Below, piece after piece: positions 48,040 to 56,228 of a stretch of DNA of 64,000 bases. The DNA is from Psychrobacter sp. 1044 (GTDB taxonomy: Bacteria; Pseudomonadota; Gammaproteobacteria; Pseudomonadales; Moraxellaceae). The stretch's first letter is position 1; each line of letters opens with the position of its first letter. The stretch is from the NCBI RefSeq assembly GCF_904846525.1, contig NZ_CAJHAZ010000007.1, positions 1 through 64,000 on the forward strand. Direction: 5' to 3'. The notes under the pieces are model-generated. The model saw only the letters and a program-made list of their open reading frames with translations, did no database searches and was not told where the DNA came from. Both the position numbers and the translations under genes were made by a program.

Positions 48040-49224
48040 TTAATAAAACGCTTGAATGCCAGTCTGCGCACGTCCTAAGATGAGCGCATGAATATCGTGC
48101 GTCCCTTCATAGGTGTTCACCGCCTCTAGGTTCATAACATGACGAATAATGTGGAACTCATCAGAGATACCATTACCACCATGCATATCACGAGAAACAC
48201 GTGCGATATCTAGCGCTTTACCACAGTTATTACGCTTAATAAGTGAGATCATCTCAGGCGCCGCATTGTCTTCATCCATCAGACGACCAACACGTAGCGC
48301 TGCTTGCAGACCCAAAGCGATTTCTGTTTGCATATTGGCAAGTTTCAGCTGTACCAATTGCGTCGCAGCTAACGGACGACCAAATTGCTTACGGTCTAGC
48401 GTGTACTGGCGTGCTGCTTTCCAGCAGAATTCAGCTGCCCCCATCGCGCCCCATGCGATACCGTAACGGGCTTTATTTAAGCAGCCAAACGGTCCTTTTA
48501 GACCACGGATATCTGGGAAAGCATTGGCTTCAGGGACGAATACTTTGTCCATGACAATCTCACCCGTGACTGATGCACGTAATGAGAATTTGCCTTCAAT
48601 TTTCGGTGCGGACAGCCCTTTTATACCTTTATCTAAGATAAAACCACGAATCTCACCAGCATCATCTTTTGCCCAAACGACAAACACATCAGCGATAGGA
48701 CTGTTGGTAATCCACATCTTATTACCCGTCAGCTCATAACCGCCGTCAACTGCACGCGCTCGTGTCGACATCGACGCAGGATCTGAGCCTGAATCTGGCT
48801 CCGTCAGACCAAAACAGCCAACATATTCGCCAGTTGCAAGCTTGGGCAAATATCTCTCTCTTTGTTCCTCAGTACCGTACGCCCAAATAGGATGCATGAC
48901 CAAGCTTGATTGCACACTCATCGCTGAGCGGTAGCCTGAGTCAACGGCTTCTATTTCCTTAGCAACTAAACCGTAGGCAACATGTGATAATCCAGCGCAG
49001 CCATAACCTTCAATGGTCATGCCAAGCAAACCCATTTCACCCATTTGACGCATGATATTACGGTCAAAATTCTCATTGCGATTGGCTTCAACAATACCAG
49101 GCATCAGCTCTTTTTGAAAAAACTGGCGAGCGCTGTCCGTTACCATACGCTCTTCGTCAGTCAGCTGATCGCGCAATAAAAAAGGATCTTCCCAGTCAAA
49201 ACTTGGACGCGTAGATGTTGCCAT
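48040..49224 (-). CDS. gcdH: Glutaryl-CoA dehydrogenase
   Basis: From the ATG at 49224 (AAGGAGAT 5 bases upstream) this is a 394-residue acyl-CoA dehydrogenase; the in-frame ATG 8 codons earlier is inside the leader. The FAD enzyme oxidises and decarboxylates glutaryl-CoA to crotonyl-CoA in lysine/cadaverine degradation. Motifs include [16 protein letters not shown] (about 135), [20 protein letters not shown] and the catalytic Glu in [20 protein letters not shown] (about 370-389), which is diagnostic for the glutaryl-CoA subgroup. It is divergent from the second IclR regulator. Confidence 0.95.
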   Translation of the reverse strand: MATSTRPSFDWEDPFLLRDQLTDEERMVTDSARQFFQKELMPGIVEANRNENFDRNIMRQMGEMGLLGMTIEGYGCAGLSHVAYGLVAKEIEAVDSGYRSAMSVQSSLVMHPIWAYGTEEQRERYLPKLATGEYVGCFGLTEPDSGSDPASMSTRARAVDGGYELTGNKMWITNSPIADVFVVWAKDDAGEIRGFILDKGIKGLSAPKIEGKFSLRASVTGEIVMDKVFVPEANAFPDIRGLKGPFGCLNKARYGIAWGAMGAAEFCWKAARQYTLDRKQFGRPLAATQLVQLKLANMQTEIALGLQAALRVGRLMDEDNAAPEMISLIKRNNCGKALDIARVSRDMHGGNGISDEFHIIRHVMNLEAVNTYEGTHDIHALILGRAQTGIQAFY

Positions 49225-49318
49225 GTGGATCTCCTTGATATCAGTCATCCTGACCGACGAGTAGTAATTAATGAGTAAATTGACTTAATAGGTTATTGAC
49301 TTACCAATTCCGCTGTGC

Positions 49319-49331
49319 GAAACTTAGTTTC
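49319..49331. promoter_or_regulatory. Candidate operator between gcdH and the second IclR gene
   Basis: The palindrome GAAAC-TTA-GTTTC lies 95 bases upstream of gcdH and about 70 bases upstream of the IclR gene. A half-site AGTTTC recurs near 49354. It is a plausible IclR-family site, supported only by symmetry and position. Confidence 0.3.
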
Positions 49332-49399
49332 ATAATTTAAATCCATTAAACCAAAGTTTCGGGTCGCTGTAAACCTTTATCAAATAAAATGAGCATAAA

Positions 49400-50227
49400 A
49401 TGACAAAAAATATATCAGCAGCTCTACCATTACTGACTCGAATGAATAGCATCCTTGAGAAGAGTAAAGATGATAATGACAGACAATTCGTCACTGCATT
49501 GGGGCGTGGACTGACTCTGTTATCAGCATTTGAGCATCATGAGCAGCTGAGTCATCAACAGTTATGTCAAATGACCGGACTGCCAAAAGCGACCATCACG
49601 CGTCTGATTCATACCTTGATGACACTTGGATTTTTGCGCATTACGGAACACGGACAGTATCAATTGGGCAGTAGTGCGGTGCGACTTAGCGCCACTGCAT
49701 GGAGTCGTCACGATATGGTCGCAGCAGCTGAGCCGTTACTGCGACAGTTTGCGAGTAATAATCAGGTATCAGTAAACTTGGCAACCGAGGTCGAAGGAGA
49801 AATGCGCTATCATGCTTGCTGTCGTAGCCCTGCTCGCCTATCGGTCAATTTGCAAGTTGGCTCAGCAGTACCCGTCGCTCGCACCGCTATTGGACGCGCT
49901 TTTTATGCGTCTAGCTCGCCAGCGAGACAGGCTGTCATTGACAGTAATTTAAAAGAGCATTTATCTACAGAGGATTATAAGCATGCGCAGTCTGCTCTAT
50001 CTAAAGCAGCAGAGCATTATAAAGCGCATGGCTATACGGTATCAGATGGTGAATTCTCTACAGATATATTGGCAGTGGCCGTTGGAGTCTTTGATGTTGC
50101 GACTGGGCAATATGCTTATTCGCTCAATGCCAGTGTGCCGAGTGCCAACTGGGAATCAGAAGAATATGCAGCGATGATTGTGCCAAAATTGCAGGCGTTG
50201 GCTGAGCGGATTGGTGGTGGGGTTTAA
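49400..50227 (+). CDS. IclR family transcriptional regulator
   Basis: This 275-residue protein has an N-terminal winged helix-turn-helix (about 28-85; LSHQQLCQMTGLPKATITRLIHTL) and an IclR effector domain (about 100-270; LQVGSAVPVARTAIGRAFYA). The first 25 residues are an extra leader. Divergent from gcdH, it likely regulates gcdH and the downstream CoA-transferase/deacetylase genes. It differs clearly in sequence from the other IclR protein of this region, so they are not recent duplicates. Confidence 0.9.
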   Translation: MTKNISAALPLLTRMNSILEKSKDDNDRQFVTALGRGLTLLSAFEHHEQLSHQQLCQMTGLPKATITRLIHTLMTLGFLRITEHGQYQLGSSAVRLSATAWSRHDMVAAAEPLLRQFASNNQVSVNLATEVEGEMRYHACCRSPARLSVNLQVGSAVPVARTAIGRAFYASSSPARQAVIDSNLKEHLSTEDYKHAQSALSKAAEHYKAHGYTVSDGEFSTDILAVAVGVFDVATGQYAYSLNASVPSANWESEEYAAMIVPKLQALAERIGGGV

Positions 50228-50300
50228 AAGAGAACAAATGATAAATCTATAGTACAAGCATCTTGGCTTAGTCGATGGGTTTTGTCTTATGAAAGATGCT

Positions 50301-52007
50301 TTATTTTAGCTCATCAAACTTCAAACCAAACTTCAGCAGATACTTACGCAATCTATCGCTATCGTTCGGGCTTTTTAGCTTATCGCGTGAGTTGGCATAC
50401 AGATAGCGCCCAGCCGCCGCTTGATTTTTATGGTTAATACACACCTCAATCACATACGCCAGTTGCACTGCATCAAACGGATCAATAGTCGCCAGCATAT
50501 CTTCATCAAGATATTGGCGTAAAACGTTATGGCTACCCTGCTCGATGGTTTCACTATCTAGAGTAGTATCGGGGCTATTATTGCTTGGGCTATTTTTAGT
50601 CCTGCCATTACCGCCATTTAAGCTATCAGAGCCATTCAAACTATCAGGTAACGCCCAAAGATGCGTTAAGCGTTCAATCTCCGCTTGCACATCATCATTG
50701 CGAATAACTTTACTCTCAGCAAGTGTAGTCAGACGAATCATACTGGCAGTCAAATCACGAAAATTGCCTTGCCATGTCGCATCCGCACTCATCGCAAAAG
50801 ATTCATACAACTGCCTTGCTTCTGGGGTAAATCGATAGTGCTGCTGTTGCTCGTTACCCAAGCGCGCTAGCTCATAATCGATATTGGCAGGTAAGTCCTC
50901 TAACCTGTCTTTGAGTGATGGCAAAAAGAACGTCCATGTATTAAGACGCGCAAACAAATCCGCTCGAAACTCGCCATTAGCGACCGCTTGCCGCAAGTCT
51001 TTATTGGTGCCTGCCATTAGCTGAAACGATACGCTAATCGGCGTATCACTACCGAGCGGGTAAAAGCATTGTTCCTCAAGTGCGGTCAATAGCATTGCTT
51101 GCTCATCAAGCCCTAATTCGCCGATTTCATCTAAGAATAATAATCCACCATCGGCTGATTTTAGCAGGCCATCACGGCTCGTCGCAGCTCCCGTAAATGC
51201 ACCTTTGACATGACCGAATAGCACACTCATGGCAGTGTCACCACGTAGCGTGGCGCAGTTGACCTCGACGAATTGTTCAAGCGTGTTTTTGCCTTGTGTA
51301 CTGTTAGCTTTGGCTTTTTTGAGCGCGTAGATTTGGCCTGCCAGTTGCGACTTGCCCGCCCCTGTTGCGCCCATTAATAATATGGGTGCGGTTGATCGGG
51401 TGGCGACTTTTTCAATATCGGAGATGAGCTTTTGATAAGCGGCGTTTTGGGTGACTAGGTTGGCTTGCAAGGTCTGCCAATGTTGCTGCTTTTCTGCCTC
51501 AAAACGCTCGCGCAAGCCATCGTAGCGCGAGACGTCTAGATCGATCACTTGATAGCGCCCTTGCGGATCGGCTTGGTCAGGTCTTGGGCAAGGCGAGGTC
51601 TGAATCAAATCAGCTGGTATAAAGCCTGCTTCTACCAACAAGAACCAGCAAATCTGCGCCACATGCGTACCTGTGGTCAGATGCAGCAAGTAGTCGGTAC
51701 TGTCCTGAAAATCAAACCCTGCTGCAAAGTCATACAGCTCAGCATAAACATCGGCAAAATCCCATGGACTGGTCAAAGCCACATGATGACCAATAACGGT
51801 AGTGTTCGGACTAACTTGTGCCACGTCATCGACAATTATTTTAAACAGGCGCTTATCGCGCTTGCTATATAAGATATGCAGCTCATCAACGAGCAGCTCA
51901 TCATGCAACCCTAGACTCACTGTTGGACGCCATCTTTGCCAACGCTTATCATTAAAACCATTGTCTAAAGTAGTGCCGAGGAAGCCGATGACGGCGGTTT
52001 TATTCAT
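50301..52007 (-). CDS. rtcR: RtcR, CARF-domain sigma-54 activator of RNA repair genes
   Basis: This 568-residue bacterial enhancer-binding protein has an N-terminal RtcR/CARF sensor domain (about 1-180; [13 protein letters not shown] at the start). The sigma-54 AAA+ domain (about 185-425) has Walker [10 protein letters not shown], the sigma-54 contact loop GAFTGA (in [13 protein letters not shown]) and Walker [13 protein letters not shown]-terminal DNA-binding part follows after a Ser/Asn/Gly-rich linker (about 455-490). In E. coli RtcR responds to RNA damage ligands and turns on rtcBA. The start at 52007 (second of two adjacent ATGs) matches known RtcR proteins. It overlaps the end of the DUF4062 gene by 8 bases, so it is translationally coupled to it; rtcB is divergent. 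Confidence 0.95.
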   Translation of the reverse strand: MNKTAVIGFLGTTLDNGFNDKRWQRWRPTVSLGLHDELLVDELHILYSKRDKRLFKIIVDDVAQVSPNTTVIGHHVALTSPWDFADVYAELYDFAAGFDFQDSTDYLLHLTTGTHVAQICWFLLVEAGFIPADLIQTSPCPRPDQADPQGRYQVIDLDVSRYDGLRERFEAEKQQHWQTLQANLVTQNAAYQKLISDIEKVATRSTAPILLMGATGAGKSQLAGQIYALKKAKANSTQGKNTLEQFVEVNCATLRGDTAMSVLFGHVKGAFTGAATSRDGLLKSADGGLLFLDEIGELGLDEQAMLLTALEEQCFYPLGSDTPISVSFQLMAGTNKDLRQAVANGEFRADLFARLNTWTFFLPSLKDRLEDLPANIDYELARLGNEQQQHYRFTPEARQLYESFAMSADATWQGNFRDLTASMIRLTTLAESKVIRNDDVQAEIERLTHLWALPDSLNGSDSLNGGNGRTKNSPSNNSPDTTLDSETIEQGSHNVLRQYLDEDMLATIDPFDAVQLAYVIEVCINHKNQAAAGRYLYANSRDKLKSPNDSDRLRKYLLKFGLKFDELK

Positions 52008-53004
52008 CATTAGTTAGGTCACTCTCATATCTTTTTAAAGCCAATGACCTGACTATTTTTTTTCGCGCACTAGGCATAATCTCCCAGAATATATCCATCG
52101 GATCGCCTAATAATCTTATATATTCAAGAGCTAATAATTGAATTTTAATATTCTCAAAGTCTATTATATCTATTGAAACAATATCAAAATCATCCGGATA
52201 TTTAGAAGCTATATAACTTGTGAAATTTGCATGAATAGCTCTTTCAGGATAAGGCTGTAAAACTTTAGGAACAATAAACTTTAGTATTTCATTCCATGAA
52301 ATATAGTACTCTAACTTTACTTTTTCTCTTTTACCTCCTCTATTAACGTTATGTCTAATACTAATAGTCAAAATATCCTCACCTTGAGCTAAGTCTAATA
52401 TTTCAGTATTATTTGCTTGTAAAACCTGAACCTGTTTTTCAAGCTCATCTTTTTCTTGTCTAAGTTTATTCAGTTGCTTTAATAAATCAGTATTATCAGT
52501 TGCTTCATTTCCTCTTATCCATCCAACAGCTGGATAAGTTTTAATCGTTTTGGGCAAACTAAGCGCAACTAAACCAGATAACTCTTTTGCATCATCCCAA
52601 AATTTTACCAAACGATTAGTCGTTACCTTCTCTCTAAAAATTTGTAGTTTTTGTCGTGCTTCAGAATCCATTTCGACTTTTTCAACCGCTAATTTTTCAG
52701 GACTACCGTGAACTAACGCAACAACCTTAATGCCTTGTTTAATTGCGTAGTCATACTCCATTTCTGTATAGCTAATACCTTTTTCAGACAAACTGCCGTA
52801 TCGACCACCTACGATAAGTAGGTAGTAATCACTATCATCAATAACCTTTTTTATGAATTCAAACTGCTCTTCATCTAGAGCAGGAAACAACTCCATCCCA
52901 GCTGGTATACAGTCCATTTCCATAAGTGTTTGAATAACATTGCTTCTCTCATCTTGTAAGTCTGCAAATGTAGAACTCACAAATACTTGGTATCTCTTAT
53001 CCAT
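52000..53004 (-). CDS. DUF4062 domain protein in the rtc locus
   Basis: This is a 334-residue protein. Residues 1-165 match DUF4062: [17 protein letters not shown] at the start, [26 protein letters not shown] and [14 protein letters not shown]. This TIR-like Rossmann domain usually sits at the N-terminus of large NTPase or WD-repeat signalling and defence proteins; here it stands almost alone. Residues about 170-200 form a short coiled coil ([19 protein letters not shown]), and about 205-330 are unassigned. It is the first gene of the operon with rtcR, overlapping its start. It is A+T-rich compared with rtcB and rtcR, suggesting separate origin. A role as sensor or partner for RtcR, or as defence effector, is inference. 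Confidence 0.85.
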   Translation of the reverse strand: MDKRYQVFVSSTFADLQDERSNVIQTLMEMDCIPAGMELFPALDEEQFEFIKKVIDDSDYYLLIVGGRYGSLSEKGISYTEMEYDYAIKQGIKVVALVHGSPEKLAVEKVEMDSEARQKLQIFREKVTTNRLVKFWDDAKELSGLVALSLPKTIKTYPAVGWIRGNEATDNTDLLKQLNKLRQEKDELEKQVQVLQANNTEILDLAQGEDILTISIRHNVNRGGKREKVKLEYYISWNEILKFIVPKVLQPYPERAIHANFTSYIASKYPDDFDIVSIDIIDFENIKIQLLALEYIRLLGDPMDIFWEIMPSARKKIVRSLALKRYESDLTNDE

Positions 53005-53161
53005 ATACGACGACCTTTTATAGTTAACTTTCTATATTTTTATAAAATATCATATTTTTAGAAATTATTTTCATTATATCTCATATTGATAGCCACTTTT
53101 ATTTTTTAAATTAATTAATAATATCAGATACTTATAAATAAACATCAAATATTCTAAAAAC

Positions 53162-53179
53162 TTGGCACGCCCTTAGCAT
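53162..53179 (+). promoter_or_regulatory. Sigma-54 promoter of the rtcB operon
   Basis: TTGGCACGCCCTTAGCAT matches the sigma-54 consensus TTGGCACG-N4-TTGCA, with one change (TAGC for TTGC) and the exact -24/-12 GG-GC spacing. It lies 61 bases before the rtcB start, divergent from rtcR, which encodes the matching sigma-54 activator. Confidence 0.85.
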
Positions 53180-53239
53180 TATATAAAGTAAGAATCATCT
53201 TTCATAATAAACAAACTTTGCAACGCTAAGGAATACAAC

Positions 53240-54472
53240 ATGCAACCAACTACTCATAACGTTATTCAAGACGGTGGAACGCCAATTAGACTTTGGACCA
53301 AGGGCGTGCCTGTTGATCCAAAAGCGCACGACCAATTGATCAAAGCATCAAAAATGCCGTTTGTATATAAATGGCTTGCGGTGATGCCCGATGTACACGT
53401 TGGGATTGGCGCGACTATCGGTACGGTATTGCCAACCAAAGAAGCGATTATTCCGGCTGCCGTTGGCGTCGATATTGGCTGCGGAATGATGGCAGTACAA
53501 ACCACCCTAACCGCGAACGATTTGCCAGACAGTTTGCTTGGTCTACGTACGGAGCTTGAAAAAGCAATTCCACATGGCCGTAGTAAAACGCGTGGTCGCG
53601 GGTCACGCCGTGATGTCGGCGCATGGGCAAACCCTGACGACACCGTAATGAACGGTTGGGGAACACTGGTTGATGATTTTAACTATATAACCCAAAAGCA
53701 TCCTAAACTTAAAAACACCAATAACCTTAATCATTTGGGTACTCTGGGTACGGGGAACCATTTCGTCGAGGTGTGCCTTGATGAGACCAATCAAGTTTGG
53801 ATCATGCTGCACTCAGGCTCACGCGGTGTGGGTAATGCCATCGGTCGCTACTTTATTGAGCTGGCACGTGAGGACATGCGCAAGTGGTTTATCAATTTGC
53901 CAGATAAAGATTTAGCCTACTTTGCCGAGGGTACAGAACATTTTGATGATTATTGGTTTGCGGTTGGTTGGGCGCAGCGTTTTGCCTTTAAAAACCGTGA
54001 AATCATGATGGAAAAAGCCATCAAGGCACTACGCCACATCATACCCAAGCCGTTTGATGCAGCCGTAAAAGCAGTGAACTGTCATCATAACTATGTAGAA
54101 AAAGAGCAACATTACGGCGAAGAAGTATTTGTAACCCGCAAAGGTGCGGTACGTGCCCGCGTTGGTGAATACGGAATCATTCCGGGGTCGATGGGTGCCA
54201 AATCATTCATCGTACGCGGTAAAGGGAACGAAGAATCGTTTTGCTCTTGCTCGCACGGTGCAGGTCGGGTGATGTCACGTACTGAGGCAAAAAGGGTATT
54301 TACGGTCGCCGATCAAATTGCGCAGACCGAGGGCGTAGAATGCCGAAAGGACGCGGATGTGATCGATGAAATTCCAGCGGCTTATAAAAATATTGATGAC
54401 GTGATGCAAGCACAAAGCGATTTGGTAGAAGTGGTACATACACTGCGTCAGGTGGTTTGTGTTAAGGGTTAG
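53240..54472 (+). CDS. rtcB: RNA-splicing ligase RtcB
   Basis: This 410-residue Mn2+/GTP-dependent RNA ligase joins 2',3'-cyclic-phosphate or 3'-phosphate ends to 5'-OH ends, repairing cleaved tRNA and rRNA. Metal-binding Cys81 is in GVDIGCGMMA, His residues in LGTGNHFVEV and HSGSRGVGN, and the His that becomes guanylylated is His339 in SCSHGAGRVMSR, two residues off E. coli numbering. The length agrees with E. coli (408). AAGGA lies 9 bases before the ATG and a sigma-54 promoter upstream. The next gene in the operon is a TPR-HEPN protein. Confidence 0.98.
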   Translation: MQPTTHNVIQDGGTPIRLWTKGVPVDPKAHDQLIKASKMPFVYKWLAVMPDVHVGIGATIGTVLPTKEAIIPAAVGVDIGCGMMAVQTTLTANDLPDSLLGLRTELEKAIPHGRSKTRGRGSRRDVGAWANPDDTVMNGWGTLVDDFNYITQKHPKLKNTNNLNHLGTLGTGNHFVEVCLDETNQVWIMLHSGSRGVGNAIGRYFIELAREDMRKWFINLPDKDLAYFAEGTEHFDDYWFAVGWAQRFAFKNREIMMEKAIKALRHIIPKPFDAAVKAVNCHHNYVEKEQHYGEEVFVTRKGAVRARVGEYGIIPGSMGAKSFIVRGKGNEESFCSCSHGAGRVMSRTEAKRVFTVADQIAQTEGVECRKDADVIDEIPAAYKNIDDVMQAQSDLVEVVHTLRQVVCVKG

Positions 54473-54480
54473 ATCAAGCA

Positions 54481-54498
54481 TATATATATATATATATA
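54481..54498. repeat. (TA)9 dinucleotide tract between rtcB and the TPR-HEPN gene
   Basis: Nine uninterrupted TA units lie 8 bases after the rtcB stop and 24 bases before the next ATG, just upstream of its GGAG ribosome site. Such tracts can change length by slippage. Being outside coding sequence, a change would alter spacing or mRNA structure, not frame. Confidence 0.9.
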
Positions 54499-54522
54499 GT
54501 TCAAGGAACTGGAGATAATTCC

Positions 54523-56151
54523 ATGGAATATCACGATAAAAATGATTTTGAAAAAATAAATTTTCAGATAGAAAGTGCTTCAAGAATGATTGACCTAGGA
54601 AATTTTACAAAAAGTTTTGAGCTATGTTTAGATATACATACAACTTTACGTACTACGGTGAACAAAGATGATATTCAATATTCTTACTTACTTTATAAGC
54701 TAGGAATGTTGTTTGTCGATATAGGCCACATGGCTTCAAAAAATGAAGCTAGCTATGTAGGTTTAGAAATAATGGAATCTGATAGCTTTGAAAGCTGTTT
54801 AACTCGCAATAGTTATTACTATAACTTGGGAAATGCGAAGAGCAATTTGATTCAGAGACCCTCTGATAAGCAGGGCCATAATAATGTAAAGCTAATAAAG
54901 CAGCTCTCAGAAGTTAGCTCTCTATTTTTGAAGGCTATATTAACTTGTAGAGTAGAAAGAACAGATGTTCAACCGCAATACTTAGTGAATTTAGCAAATA
55001 ATCTTAAACAGCAATATAGATTTTCTGAGGCTTTAGCTTTATATGATCAAGTTATTGCAATGAATTTGGATATCGCTCAAGCTTGGGTAAACCGTAGCGA
55101 ATGTTTAATTTCACTGAATAGTATTACTAAAATGCATAGTGTTCAGCAGGGTAAAGAAATAGCTTTAGGTTACAGAAAAGCAAGCGAATCAAAATGTATA
55201 CCTCCTGATTGGGCGAAATCCTATCTCGTAAGAGCTAAGAAAATAGATAGTGATATTGAAAAAGATTGTTTGGATATGGGAATAGCTATAGAAGATGATA
55301 GCCATTTAGATAAGCAGGAATACCAATCATTATCAGAATTTCGCAGATGGTGTTTAGATAATTTTCTCAGCCTTAGTGAACACGGTTTATATTGTAAATG
55401 CTATGGAAGTGCAAGTGATAACTTACATATTCCAATGCCTACTAGAGCAATTTCTGGGGATTTCATATTACCAATGGAAAAGGTACTAAATAGGCTTAAA
55501 TCTGAATTTGGTCTTGCCAGATTAATGTTATATGAATATAAATTTGCTAAAAGAGACAACGATATCGAGGATGATGCTTGCTATGCAGAGCTATATGACA
55601 ACGAGCTACTAGGAACAAACATCGAAAAGCTCCGTACTGCTTTTAGAGTTTGCTTTGGTATTTTAGACAAGATAGGTAATGCTGTAGCCTTATTGTTTGA
55701 TTTACAGTCTAAAAACAATAAAGGTAAAGTCAGACATTCATCTTTTCATACTTTCTGGGAACTTGAAAACGAAGACAGACTTCAAAAGTTCGAAGCTTAT
55801 GATAATGAAGGTTTGATTGGTTTATATAGTATAGCTTATGATTTAAACCATAAGTTGGAAGGCGAGCTTAGTTTCTACAAACAGTGGCGAAACGCTTTGG
55901 AACATAGCTTCGTATTTGTTTATGAGAATGAAAAACCTGAAAGCACTGAAGTCTCAACATATTATGAAGAACCAGTTTTTATTTCTGAGTCCGAATTTAT
56001 TGAAAGTGCAGAACATGTTTTGCAATTGACGCGTTCAGCTATTTTTTCCTTCGTCTTTGCAGTTAGAATCAAAGCCGAGAAGGAAGCTCTTAACAATATC
56101 CCTGATATTTTAATTCAAAATAAATTTCTCGAACAAAAAAAATATACTTAG
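54523..56151 (+). CDS. TPR protein with C-terminal LA2681-like HEPN domain, within the rtc operon
   Basis: This is a 542-residue predicted cytosolic protein. Residues about 10-200 are helical with TPR-like repeats (YLVNLANNLKQQYRFSEALA, ALYDQVIAMNLDIAQAW). From about 270 the sequence follows the LA2681-like HEPN family: RRWCLDNFLSLSEHGLYC, LMLYEYKFA, LRTAFRVCFGILDKIG, SIAYDLN. The HEPN motif R-x4-H is intact as Arg456-Asn-Ala-Leu-Glu-His461. HEPN proteins with this motif are commonly RNases or RNA-binding toxins. It sits 50 bases after rtcB and before rtcA, and is far more A+T-rich than rtcB (16 G+C of 60 at 54541-54600 against 37 of 60 at 53581-53640). It may cut, or mark, RNA that RtcB and RtcA then repair. 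RNase activity is not proven. Confidence 0.8.
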   Translation: MEYHDKNDFEKINFQIESASRMIDLGNFTKSFELCLDIHTTLRTTVNKDDIQYSYLLYKLGMLFVDIGHMASKNEASYVGLEIMESDSFESCLTRNSYYYNLGNAKSNLIQRPSDKQGHNNVKLIKQLSEVSSLFLKAILTCRVERTDVQPQYLVNLANNLKQQYRFSEALALYDQVIAMNLDIAQAWVNRSECLISLNSITKMHSVQQGKEIALGYRKASESKCIPPDWAKSYLVRAKKIDSDIEKDCLDMGIAIEDDSHLDKQEYQSLSEFRRWCLDNFLSLSEHGLYCKCYGSASDNLHIPMPTRAISGDFILPMEKVLNRLKSEFGLARLMLYEYKFAKRDNDIEDDACYAELYDNELLGTNIEKLRTAFRVCFGILDKIGNAVALLFDLQSKNNKGKVRHSSFHTFWELENEDRLQKFEAYDNEGLIGLYSIAYDLNHKLEGELSFYKQWRNALEHSFVFVYENEKPESTEVSTYYEEPVFISESEFIESAEHVLQLTRSAIFSFVFAVRIKAEKEALNNIPDILIQNKFLEQKKYT

Positions 56152-56177
56152 AAAATGAAAAATAAGAGAGAACCAAA

Positions 56178-56210
56178 ATGAAACTCGCAGAAGCCTTACT
56201 CATTTGCTAA
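56178..56210 (+). pseudogene. Ten-codon remnant resembling the start of a DIP1984-type gene
   Basis: An ATG followed by nine codons and TAA encodes MKLAEALLIC. This closely resembles the conserved first residues of DIP1984-family (DUF6847) proteins, which begin much like MKLAEALLLRADLQ. AGAGAGAA lies upstream as a possible ribosome site. It sits in the 77-base gap between the HEPN gene and rtcA. It could be the 5' end left after deletion of a former operon gene, or a short leader peptide. Recognition from ten residues is weak. Confidence 0.4.
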
Positions 56211-56228
56211 TAAAGATAATAAATACTC

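Noticed and set aside
54275..54583. Minus-strand frame over the end of rtcB and the TA tract
   Set aside because: It overlaps two well-supported plus-strand genes and encodes a low-quality sequence with a TA-derived YIYIYM run; not a gene.
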